A stretch of DNA of 64,000 nt from positions 1,488,001-1,552,000 of the forward strand of contig NZ_CP124614.1 of NCBI RefSeq assembly GCF_029958905.1, written 5' to 3'. This stretch comes from Vibrio sp. YMD68. Lineage in GTDB: Bacteria > Pseudomonadota > Gammaproteobacteria > Enterobacterales > Vibrionaceae. Position numbers and translations under genes: made by a program. The notes beneath the pieces were generated by a model, which made no database searches, was not told the DNA's origin, and saw nothing but the letters and a program-made list of their open reading frames with translations. Below are positions 15,983 to 25,900 of this stretch, piece after piece; position 1 is the stretch's first letter, and every line of letters starts with the position of its first letter.

Positions 15983-17824
15983 TTATAAAGACAACCAATG
16001 TCGTAATGTGAGCAGGGCCCGCTCGGAAAACTCCATATCATCAATCGCTGATTTGGCTTCCAAAGCCAGTTTGGGCTCATCAGTAATAATGCCATCCACG
16101 CCCAGCAATAAAAGTCGTCTCATAGCGGCTGGGTTGTTAATGGTCCAAACCAGCACTTCTTGCTGACGTTGTTGTATTTCAATAACTCGCCACGGCTCTA
16201 GCCACTGTTCGCTTACCATTAACATATCCACATCACGTTCTAAGCTGACTTCACCAACGCTGGCCGCATAGATCAGGGCGTAACGAAGATTGTCTGGACG
16301 CGAGTGTTTTAACTCACTCATCAGGTGTGTCAGGAGCTCGACATCAAGGCTTGAAACAATCATTGCTTGCTGATAATTCGGCAATAACTTGGCCATAGCA
16401 ACGGCAAGATCCAAGCTTTGGTTATAGCGTTTTAGTTCGATGTTAAATTCTATATCTTGGGCATAGTTATCTAGTAGCTGTGTTAATAAGGGAGGAGGTA
16501 CGCGTGCCTTTCTTTGATAGGCTTCAACAATGTCAGCATAGGTAGAGTGTTCAATGAGCAAGGGATCACCGAGCATACGGCCTAAATCACGATCGTGAAA
16601 TACCACGATTTGCCCATCTTTGGTTATCTGTACATCAATTTCTGTGCTTTTAACCCCTAACGATATGGAATACAGAATGCCTGCTTCACTGTTTTCAGGG
16701 TGCTTAAAACCACCGCCGCGGTGCGAGGTAATATAGCTTGTTGTATCCGTTTGCAGGTGCTTAACGAAGTGGCGAACTTCGGTATAACTATTGAATACGG
16801 CAAATACTAGGACAGATAGCATCGTAACGATTAACAAAGTGCGCCTTTGTGTACTTTGTTTCAAACCAACAAACCGTTCTTGGTCATTCACCAACTTGAG
16901 GCGTTTTGTTTGTAAACGCAGTACATAATATTGACAGCTAGCGTAGATAAACCGGTCGATGAAACTGAGCAGTAAGGTCACGCCAATAAGCAGCAAGCTG
17001 GCTAACACAAGCCAAGAATAACGCTCCTGATCGGAAGTCGCCCAGTTCAGTATTGGTTCAAGCGCAAATAAAAGACTGCCTGCTAAAATAGCCGTAATGG
17101 CGACCCGACCAAATAACCACGCAATATGACCGAATAGAATATGGGGGTAAATCGCTTGGCTTAAACGTTGAGATTGTTTGAAAAGCTGCCATTGGGTGCA
17201 ATTTTGTAACAAGCTTAGGGGCAGGGCAAGCCACCAATTGGCCCAATAGCGAAGAACCAGAAATACAACCGGTAAGCTGATTAAAATCAGTAAGCCAACA
17301 GACATCCAAAGCGAACTCAGTTGATGACTGACATAGTAGTTGATATCCCAGTCATTAAGCATGAGCCCAAAGATCCAGCGCCCACACCAAAGCAAGGTAG
17401 CAAAGAGCAAGCTGATCCCCACTGACTGCGCAAGGACAACTTTAACCACTCGCCAACTGCGTTGAGCAATCAGTGCAAAAGTATCGAGGATTGACCGTTT
17501 ACCTAAGTCATGTTGAGCGAGTAAGATGCTGATCGCAGACTGCTCTACAAAAAAAGCAAAGCTCAATTGAGTCACAAACCATAAATTAAGTAGAAAGCCC
17601 GCAGGTGAAAGAAAAAAAGCGAGTAATTCCTGGTTGGCAATGGCATTGACGCCATAGAATCCCATCAATTTGGAACTGATCCATAAATCGAATGGAACAA
17701 AAAGAGTAATAAGAGCACTGCGAACGAGAAGAAAGCTGGCTAGCATTTGTAAACCACTAGCTTTAAGCCTATGCCACATAAAATACAGAATATGCCGACT
17801 TCGATGAAAAAATGCGTGATTCAA
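15983..17824 (-). CDS. Membrane-anchored glycerophosphodiester phosphodiesterase
   Basis: A 613-residue protein in two parts. The N-terminal about 360 residues are a multi-TM domain of the kind found fused to GDPD enzymes (GPDPase_memb). The C-terminal about 250 residues are a GDPD TIM barrel with SHRGGGFKHPENS, STEIDVQITKDGQIVVFHD and INNPAAMRRLLLLGVDGIITDEP, so the catalytic His/Glu/Asp/His set is present. It would cleave glycerophosphodiesters at the membrane. The start used is TTG at 17824, without a good Shine-Dalgarno; ATG at 17779 is an alternative. Convergent with the importer operon. Confidence 0.87.
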   Translation of the reverse strand: MNHAFFHRSRHILYFMWHRLKASGLQMLASFLLVRSALITLFVPFDLWISSKLMGFYGVNAIANQELLAFFLSPAGFLLNLWFVTQLSFAFFVEQSAISILLAQHDLGKRSILDTFALIAQRSWRVVKVVLAQSVGISLLFATLLWCGRWIFGLMLNDWDINYYVSHQLSSLWMSVGLLILISLPVVFLVLRYWANWWLALPLSLLQNCTQWQLFKQSQRLSQAIYPHILFGHIAWLFGRVAITAILAGSLLFALEPILNWATSDQERYSWLVLASLLLIGVTLLLSFIDRFIYASCQYYVLRLQTKRLKLVNDQERFVGLKQSTQRRTLLIVTMLSVLVFAVFNSYTEVRHFVKHLQTDTTSYITSHRGGGFKHPENSEAGILYSISLGVKSTEIDVQITKDGQIVVFHDRDLGRMLGDPLLIEHSTYADIVEAYQRKARVPPPLLTQLLDNYAQDIEFNIELKRYNQSLDLAVAMAKLLPNYQQAMIVSSLDVELLTHLMSELKHSRPDNLRYALIYAASVGEVSLERDVDMLMVSEQWLEPWRVIEIQQRQQEVLVWTINNPAAMRRLLLLGVDGIITDEPKLALEAKSAIDDMEFSERALLTLRHWLSL

Positions 17825-18236
17825 GTGGTTGTTTCGCCCAAGTTGTATTCAGTTAGAGACGGTAGCGCTGCCTGAGATTGTCGCACTCCCTGATATTGTA
17901 ACAGTGAAATAGCATAGACGGTCAGTGCAGTGAAAGGAAATGCAGAAGATGAACAAGCACGTTAGTGAGTTGGCGTGTTCATTAATCTAAGATGAATAAT
18001 ACCCCGACTATCTTACTTAACTTTTTTATGACGGTTTTTATGCTCCAGTTGTTAAGGTTTGGTCTAGACTATTGAATATACGAGTGCACACGATTATTAA
18101 GCCCTATTTGGTTTGCAAACTTTTAATAACAAAACAGTAAATAACGTTGCGAAATATCCTAGGTTAGAGAAAACTGATACAGTCCGAGAGATTTTTGTAA
18201 AGAGATTGAGACCTTAGGTCTATTTAAAGGGAAAAT
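17825..18236. other. Divergent intergenic region with 18-bp duplication
   Basis: 412 nt between the GDPD gene and the cyclase gene. It holds an imperfect 18-bp tandem duplication (17870-17887 and 17888-17905, core CCTGAnATTGT) and AT-rich promoter-like sequence before 18237. No small gene with a convincing ribosome site was seen. Confidence 0.6.
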
Positions 18237-19265
18237 ATGAGTTCTAACTATTTGGATTCGACGGATCGAATCAGGAAAACCGTACTTAGTTCGGTTAGCT
18301 TTGCCTTTTTCTTTATCGTCACTGCATTGGCCCTTTTTAATGTTGTTTATCATAGCCAATACCTATTTGCCGCTTTAGAGATGGTATTTGCTTTGTTCTC
18401 ACTGTACATGTTCATTCGGTGCCGAAGAGGGCTGTATTCCGTAGTGTCTGTTTATTGGTACTTACTGTTTATCGCTGTACTGATCATACTGGGTACGGCA
18501 TTGCTCCCTATCACCGATGTCTTGTTTTTGTGGGGCTTCTTTTTTCCAACCATCGCCTATTTATTGTTAGGCGGGCGTTTAGGGTTTCAACTGAGCCTTA
18601 TTGTGCTCGTGTTTGTTTTATCGGCCGTCTGTTATAAAGTCATCGGAGCCGAAGGGTTACCATTGGCGCCTGTATTTATTAACTTTTTTACTTGCTATTT
18701 AGCGATCTGGTGTATCAGCCATTTCTTTGAATTGAGTCGAGCCCAAGCCAATGAATCACTACAGAAATTGGCTTTGACAGATTCGTTAACCGGATGCAAT
18801 AACCGCCTGGCGTTTACCGAGTCTTTGGAATCTCATCGCGATGATTATTTATTAATGCTCGACATTGATGACTTTAAGTCGATAAACGATGACTATGGCC
18901 ATGATATTGGTGATTTCGTGCTAAAAAAAATCAGTCAACAATTAATGAAAGATGTTGAGCTAAATCGAATATTTCGAATCGGTGGTGAAGAGTTTTGTGT
19001 TTGGCTATCAGCCAGTGATATCGACAGTGCATTGGCCAAGGCTGATGGGTTGCGTGATAACGTGGCGAGACTTCTAGTGAATATTGAGGGCAGTATGATC
19101 AGTTTGTCATTCAGCGGAGGTTTGGTGAAGAATAAACAAGGCTTATCAGAAAGTGATTTGCTCAAACGCGCAGATAGGCTTTTGTACAAAGCCAAAATGC
19201 AAGGAAAGGACCAAGTTATCGCATCCAGTGAACGAGAAGTTTCTGAACCTGTGATAGCTGAGTAG
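18237..19265 (+). CDS. Membrane diguanylate cyclase (GGDEF)
   Basis: A 342-residue c-di-GMP synthase. Six hydrophobic segments (about residues 16-164) form an N-terminal membrane sensor, followed by a GGDEF domain with LTDSLTGCNNR (180-190), LDIDDFKSINDDYGHDIGD (208-226) and the active-site GGEEF (249-253). The RxxD inhibitory site expected just upstream of GGEEF is absent, so feedback inhibition by product is probably missing. ATG at 18237 follows AAAGGGAAAAT. It lies 0.7 kb upstream of a giant adhesin that carries a LapG-type site, a class of protein normally controlled by c-di-GMP; a functional link is inference. Confidence 0.93.
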   Translation: MSSNYLDSTDRIRKTVLSSVSFAFFFIVTALALFNVVYHSQYLFAALEMVFALFSLYMFIRCRRGLYSVVSVYWYLLFIAVLIILGTALLPITDVLFLWGFFFPTIAYLLLGGRLGFQLSLIVLVFVLSAVCYKVIGAEGLPLAPVFINFFTCYLAIWCISHFFELSRAQANESLQKLALTDSLTGCNNRLAFTESLESHRDDYLLMLDIDDFKSINDDYGHDIGDFVLKKISQQLMKDVELNRIFRIGGEEFCVWLSASDIDSALAKADGLRDNVARLLVNIEGSMISLSFSGGLVKNKQGLSESDLLKRADRLLYKAKMQGKDQVIASSEREVSEPVIAE

Positions 19266-19402
19266 GCGTTACTTAGCCTTGAACTGAAGTGAAATTAAGG
19301 GAACATTCCGTTCTAATCTCCGCTTAATAAGACGTTAAGCTGGGAAGTACTTTACGGGCCTTAACGTTAATGAGCCTGTTAGAAATGATTGGATAATAAA
19401 TA

Positions 19403-19642
19403 ATGAACTGTATGTGCTTGCAACTTGATGATAAAGCAAAAGATTTAGTGAAAGAGTTACTCCTTCGAATAGAAGATGCTGATATACAAGACGTTAACTC
19501 AGAAGAACAGGATGACTGGATCACCATGACACCGCGTTACGCAGCCCAGATAGATGCTCAACTTATTGAAAGCCAATATATAGGTACCGTGGGCTGGTTT
19601 AGTGAGTCCGACTTTATCGAAAAAAAAATAGAGTACAAATAA
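19403..19642 (+). CDS. Small acidic hypothetical protein
   Basis: A 79-residue acidic protein (MNCMCLQLDDKAKDLVKELL...) with a predicted N-terminal helix and no membrane segment. I do not recognise the family. Support for a real gene is a GGA Shine-Dalgarno 6 nt before the ATG, protein-like composition, and a strong terminator starting 2 nt after its stop. The spacing from the cyclase gene (137 nt) allows its own promoter. Confidence 0.65.
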   Translation: MNCMCLQLDDKAKDLVKELLLRIEDADIQDVNSEEQDDWITMTPRYAAQIDAQLIESQYIGTVGWFSESDFIEKKIEYK

Positions 19643-19643
19643 G

Positions 19644-19680
19644 AAAATAAGGATGCTAATGCGTCCTTATTTTTTGTCGT
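19644..19680 (+). terminator. Intrinsic terminator after the 79-aa gene
   Basis: AAAATAAGGA (19644-19653) pairs with 19664-19673, and inner pairs extend the stem to 14 bp with loop TAAT. It is followed by more T (TTTTTTG), a classic plus-strand terminator. Confidence 0.88.
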
Positions 19681-19687
19681 TACATTT

Positions 19688-19729
19688 CTAATCCTAATCC
19701 TAATCCTAATCCTAATCCTAATCCTAATC
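19688..19729. repeat. Hexanucleotide repeat (CTAATC)7
   Basis: Seven perfect CTAATC units, followed by a degenerate eighth. It lies between the terminator and the adhesin promoter region, about 240 bp upstream of the adhesin start. Confidence 0.94.
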
Positions 19730-19968
19730 CCGATCCCAAAGCCTAAATAAAACTCTCCTTTTTATCTGTTAATCCGACTTATTTTTGAGACGGTAGAATC
19801 AACTAAAATTCTTAATCTGGTTCATAATATGCATATGAAACTGATTATCACAATTAGTGTAAAAACATGACGTCACACCAATAATTTGTTACTTTGACGT
19901 TATAACAATTAAATTGTAACGATTAATTTATTTGCTGTTGATTTTTAAAAATGGCGCTTGAGGTTTTT
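19730..19968 (+). promoter_or_regulatory. Adhesin upstream region
   Basis: AT-rich sequence with TGACGTCA (an 8-bp palindrome near 19868) and a 13-bp palindrome ACAATTAAATTGT (19905-19917), inside a longer imperfect repeat GTTATAAC...GTAAC. These are candidate regulator sites for the adhesin gene; no known motif is matched. Confidence 0.35.
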
Positions 19969-22900
19969 ATGGATGTAAACGTTTTACGACACAGTCAATT
20001 AGTTAAAGAAGTCTCTGGGGATGTTATCGCAGTTTCACCAGCTGGAAGTGCTCGTAAAGTGTTAGCCGGGGAGACCATTGATGGCGACAACATTGTTATC
20101 ACGATCAATGGCGCGAGCGTTGTTATGAATAATGCAGAGTCTCAACTTAGCATTATCGATGAGAATTGTGTTGCCTGTGTCGATGAAACTTCCACTTGGA
20201 ATGTAGCTCCTATTGCGGGTGATGTGAGTGTCGATCTGGATAAACTGAGCGGTGTTGAGTTTGGTGAAGATGACCTGGCTGCCATTCAAGACGCTATTTT
20301 AGCTGGTGCGGATCCAACCGAACTTTTAGAAGCAACAGCCGCCGGTGGGGCAGCCGGTTCTGCCAATGCAGGCTTTGTAACCATTGATTATACGGGAGCC
20401 GAAGTTTTAGCCAGTACGTTCTTTGAAACGTCTGCGCTGGCTGCTGAAGAACAAGAGATAACGGCTGATGAAAGAAGGGCGCCGGCGTTAGCAGGAGGAG
20501 GCGAGAGCATCACCGCCTCACTGCAAGAGGGAGTCCTTTCTCTTGATAGCTACCCTCAATCTATCACAACGACCACAACCATTTTTTCAGGGGACTTACC
20601 CTTAGACCCTGACTCATTTATTCCTGACCAAACGTCTTTAGCCGCTCTTCTTTCGGAGCTAAATTCCGATATTACGTCAACAGGTCAGGCAGTCACCTTC
20701 AGTTATGATTTAGCAGAGAATGCCATCGTAGGTCAAAGCAGTGATGGCGAAGTGTTGCGCATCGATCTCAACACAGCGCAAAGCGGTAATGATGTCACCC
20801 TCGAACTGACGACGATCATCAGCCAACCCATCGATCATGTTGCATCGATTGGTGGAGGATTGGTTTCACTGGTCGACGATCAAATTCTCATCACATTTGA
20901 TATTGAAGGTGCAGATTCTGCGGGTAATCCGATTTTAGCGCCCATTGAAGCACAAGTCGCCGTCATTGATGGCGCGGATCCGGCACCGACAACTGTTAAT
21001 GTTGAAAATACGGAATCGAATACACAGCAACTCGCAGGTGAGTTTGTTCAAATAGGCAGTGATTCACTGTCCACCGTTGCTTTTCAGCTGAGTGCTTTAG
21101 CTCAATTTGATGGCGTATTAAGTGATAATCAAGCGACGCAGGCGGCGCTTTCAAATGATGCGAAGACCATTACGCTTTCGTTAGTGGAAAGTGATGAACC
21201 AGTACTTGTTATTACTATTGATACTGACGGCCGTTACCAATTTCAACAATTTAAATCATTAGAACATAACGAGTCTGATGAGCTTATCCTGTCGCTGCCA
21301 ACCACCATAACTGACTTTGATTCAGATACGGTCACCAATGCGATTAATATCACCATTGTTGATGGTCAAAACCCGGTTATTACCAATGTAACGGCCATCG
21401 AAGTGGATGAATCCGGGATTTCAGGTGGTTCCAATGAAGGTATCTCAGCGGTCAGTGGAACGGGTGACATTACGGCTAATGTAGGCAGCGACGCGATTGA
21501 TCATTTTGAGTTGGAACCGAGCGAGTTTAATACGGATGGATCGCTGACATCGCAAGGGCAAGCGATACAGCTGGAATTAGTCAGCAGCGACAACGGCGTC
21601 CGCAGTTACCAAGGTTATATTGTCCTTGATGGCACTCGAGTCACCGTTTTTGAAGCTCAAATTGATACCCCTGAATTAGGTAAATATCAATTTACTTTGT
21701 TTGAGCAACTTGATCATTTAGGGAGCCAAGACACTTCTCTAACGATTAATTTACCGATTTATGCAGTGGATACCGATGGCGATCGTTCGAGTATCACTGA
21801 AGGTTCTTTAACCAACGAAGCGGCATGGATTCAAATCAATGTGGCGGATGATGCTTTGGAATTAGTGGACAACACTTTTTCTGTAACCGAGCCAACAGAA
21901 GAAGGTGACACCACTTTCTCACACCGTCTGTTTACCGATGCACCTAGCTCGGAAGGGGCAGACACTGCGACCATTCAATCGTTCACCTACTCGGGAAATA
22001 CATACAATTTAGACCAAAGCGCCGAAGATAATGCCTCTCAAACGTTCACTCTGACAGAAGGGACGTTAACCATTTCACTCAATGGTGACTTCTCTTTTGA
22101 CGTTGCTCGCGATATTGATCATTCAACCAATGAGACAATCAATAAACAGTTTGTGTTTACTGCGAGAGATGGAGACGGTGATATCGATACCGCGACGGTC
22201 GATATTGCTATTACAGACGGGCAAATCCCTGAAATAAAAGTGGTCCCAAAAGTCGACCTTTCTGAAGCTTCATTGTTGGATGGAACATCGCCAAACAGCG
22301 CTTTAGTCAGCAGTTCCGCATCGATCGTTTATGCGCAAGGAAGTGATGATGTTAGCCACTTCAGAATCGACACCGATGAATTTAATTCGGGTACTTCACT
22401 CTCATCGAATGGTCTGAAAGTCGAGCTTCGAGAAGTCGAGGATTCAGGTCAATATATTGGTTTTACGACCAGTCTAACCGGGGTAGAAACGCAGGTATTT
22501 ACGTTAACGTTTAATAATTACGGAGATGTAAATAGTTCGGATAAAGGCCACTATACGTTTACGTTGCTTGATGCTCTCGATCACCCTGACGGGCAAGTGA
22601 ATAACCCACTCGATTTTGATCTGCCGGTTTACGCCGTTGACAGCGATGGTGACGATTCTGTCATGATGCCGCTTTCGGTGACCATTGAAGATGATCTTCA
22701 GATCATGCAGGGTAACAGCCTGACGATTACAGAGCCTAGCGATTCTGAAATTTCAAGTGGTTCAAATGCGGCTAACCCAAGCACTGACACGATAGAGCTT
22801 TTCTCTGCCAAAGGTGCTGATGGTGCGACGATTACCGAGTTTAGTTATGGCGGTGGTGATTCTATTGCCCTTGATCCTGCGATAACTGGCGAGCAATCTT

Positions 22901-25900
22901 TTGATTTTGATGAGGGTACGTTATACATCACCCTTGGCGGTGAGCTGCGTTTTGAGCCGAATCGAGATTTAGATCATTCCAGTGGTGATATCACGAAATC
23001 CATCGTAGTGACCTCAAGTGATGGCGATAAAGACGAAGTCACGGCAACGGTAACGCTCACGATTGAAGACGGCGCAAATCCTGAGATCAACGAAGTACCG
23101 ACGGTGTCTCTCTCTGAATCTGCACTGGCCGATGGTTCAGAACCTAATGGCACGCCAGCGAGTGCGTCTGTCGTTAGTCACTCGGCATCAATCACTTACA
23201 CAGAGGGCAGCGATGATATCAAGCACTTTGAAATTGCCATTAGTGACTTTAATTCTGATGATACGCTTAAGTCTAATGGGTTAGTGGTTAAGCTTCGAGA
23301 GGACCCTGAGGATTCAGGGGAATACCTTGGTTTTACGATGGATTCGTCAAATCAGGAAACACCAGTATTCACACTCACGTTTGATAATTACGATGATGCA
23401 GACAGCACAGACAAAGGCCTTTATACCTTCACCCTTATAGAGGCGCTTGATCATCAAGACGGTTCAGGTAAGAACCCCATTGGTTTTGTTTTACCTATTT
23501 ACGCGATAGACACTGATGGCGATGTTTCGGTGAAAAAACCCCTTGCCGTCACAATTGAAGATGACGTGCAAACCATGCAGGGCAGCAGTCTCACTATCTC
23601 AGAGCCGAGCGCTGATGAACTCGCTTCTGGTGCGAGACCTAGTACCGACACGGTTGAACTCATTTCTTCACAAAGTGCGGACGGTGCAACCATTACTCAA
23701 TTTACCTTTGGCGACAGTGATCCTATTTCACTTAATCCAACGGTTTCAGGTGAGCAGTCTTTTGATTTTGATGAGGGCACCGTGTTCATTACCCTCACGG
23801 GTGAATTACGATTTGAGCCAAACCGAGATCTAGATCATGTCAATGGTGATATCACAAAATCTATCGTTGTGACCTCAAGTGATGCTGATAAAGACGTCGC
23901 AACGGCAACGGTAGAACTCACGATTAAAGATGGTCAAGACCCTGAAATTACTGAGATACCGGCGGTGTCTTTATCTGAATCTTCGCTTGCTGATGGCTCA
24001 GCACCCAATGGCACGCCAGTGAGTAGTTCTATTGTCAGCAGTTCTGCGTCAATAAGTTACGCTGAAGGTGGCGATGATATTAAGCATTTTAAAATTGCCA
24101 TCAGTGACTTTAATCCGGGTGACACACTCAAGTCGAATGGTTTAGTGGTTAAGCTTCGTGAAGAATCTGAGGATTCAGGGGAATACATTGGTTTTACTGA
24201 AGGTCCGCTAGGTCAACAAACACCAGTATTCACCCTTAAGTTCGATAATTACGGTGATGCAGACAGCACTGACAAAGGCCGATACACCTTTACCTTAATC
24301 GAAGCGTTCGATCATGCGGTTGTGCAAGGAAGTAATCTACTCAATTTCGTCCTACCCGTGTACGCGGTCGATACTGATGGTGGCGTCTCTGATGAAAAAG
24401 ATCTTGCAGTAACGATCGAAGATGACGTGCAAACGATGCAGGGCAGTAGTCTGACAATCACAGAGCCAACTTTGGATGACTTGACTGGTGGTGCGGCTAA
24501 TCCAACAACAGATACCATTGAGCTAATTTCTGCTCAAAGTGCTGACGGCGCAACCATTACTCAATTTACCTTTGGTGGTGGAGATGCTATTTCACTTAAC
24601 CCAACGGTTTCTGGTGAGCAGTCCTTCGATTTTGATGAGGGTACATTATTCATTACCGTTTCGGGTGAATTACGATTTGAGCCGAACAGAGATTTAGATC
24701 ACTCCGGTGGTGATATCACGAAATCCATCGTGGTTACCTCAAGTGATGGCGATAAAGACGTCGCAACGGCAACGGTAGAACTCACGATTAAAGATGGTCA
24801 AGACCCTGAAATTACTGAGATACCTGCGGTGTCGTTATCTGAATCTGTGCTTGCTGATGGCTCAGGACCCAATGGCGCACTAGTGAGTACAACCGAGTCA
24901 ATTGATTATACGGAGGGAAGTGATGACGTTAGCCACTTCAGAATCGACACCGATGAATTTAATTCGGGTACTTCACTCTCATCAAATGGTCTGAAAGTAG
25001 AGCTTCGAGAAGTCGAGGATTCAGGTCAGTACATTGGTTTTACGACCAGTCTATCAGGGGTTGAAACGCAAGTATTTACGTTAACGTTTAATAATTACGG
25101 GGATACGAACAGCACAGATAAAGGCCACTATACTTTTACTTTGCTTGAGGCCGTTGATCACATCGATGCCACCGAGAAGGATTCACTCAGTTTTGATCTA
25201 CCGGTTTACGCGGTTGACAGCGATGGTGACGATTCTGTCATGATGCCGCTTTCAGTGACCATTGCAGATGATATTGCAACGATTGACGACACCACAGATT
25301 CGAGTGAATTTAGCCTCAATGAAAACAATATAAGCGATAATCGTGCTCAAATCAGTGGCGGTTTTGTCACGACACAGGGCGCAGATGGGGTTGAATCTTA
25401 CCAACTGGACAATTTGGTTAGCGCGGCAGAAAACCTGTATTCCTCTGGTCATAAAGTGACGATTGAAGAAGTCAACGGGACAGCTAACACAACCCATTAT
25501 CAAGGGGTGGCTAACGGTAAAACCATCTTTACATTAGCACTTGGCGATGATGGCGCTTATACCTTTACCTTGTTGGAGCCTCTCGATCATTTAAACGATG
25601 CCACGGCCCTAACGATTCCATTTGATGTCGTGGCGGTTGACCGAGATGGTGATGCATCACAGGCATTCGATTTACCGATTGAAATCGTTGACGACACGCC
25701 AAATCTATCAGGGTTTACGGGTGAGCAGCGGGTGGATGAAGATGATTTAAGTGGCATTGGATCCGATCAACGTACCGACTCACTTAACGATACAGTCATT
25801 TCTGGCCAGTTTAACATCAATGAAGGCGCCGATGGAGTGGTCGAATATCGACTCGTCGATGCTTCAGCGACCATCAAAGATCTTACCAGCGGACAAGAGC

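Noticed and set aside
19688..19729. Telomere-like CCTAAT repeats
   Set aside because: The unit is CTAATC on a bacterial chromosome in an ordinary gene gap; no end or hairpin telomere signs.
22228..25275. CRISPR-like array
   Set aside because: Long coding repeats of about 860 nt with no spacer structure.
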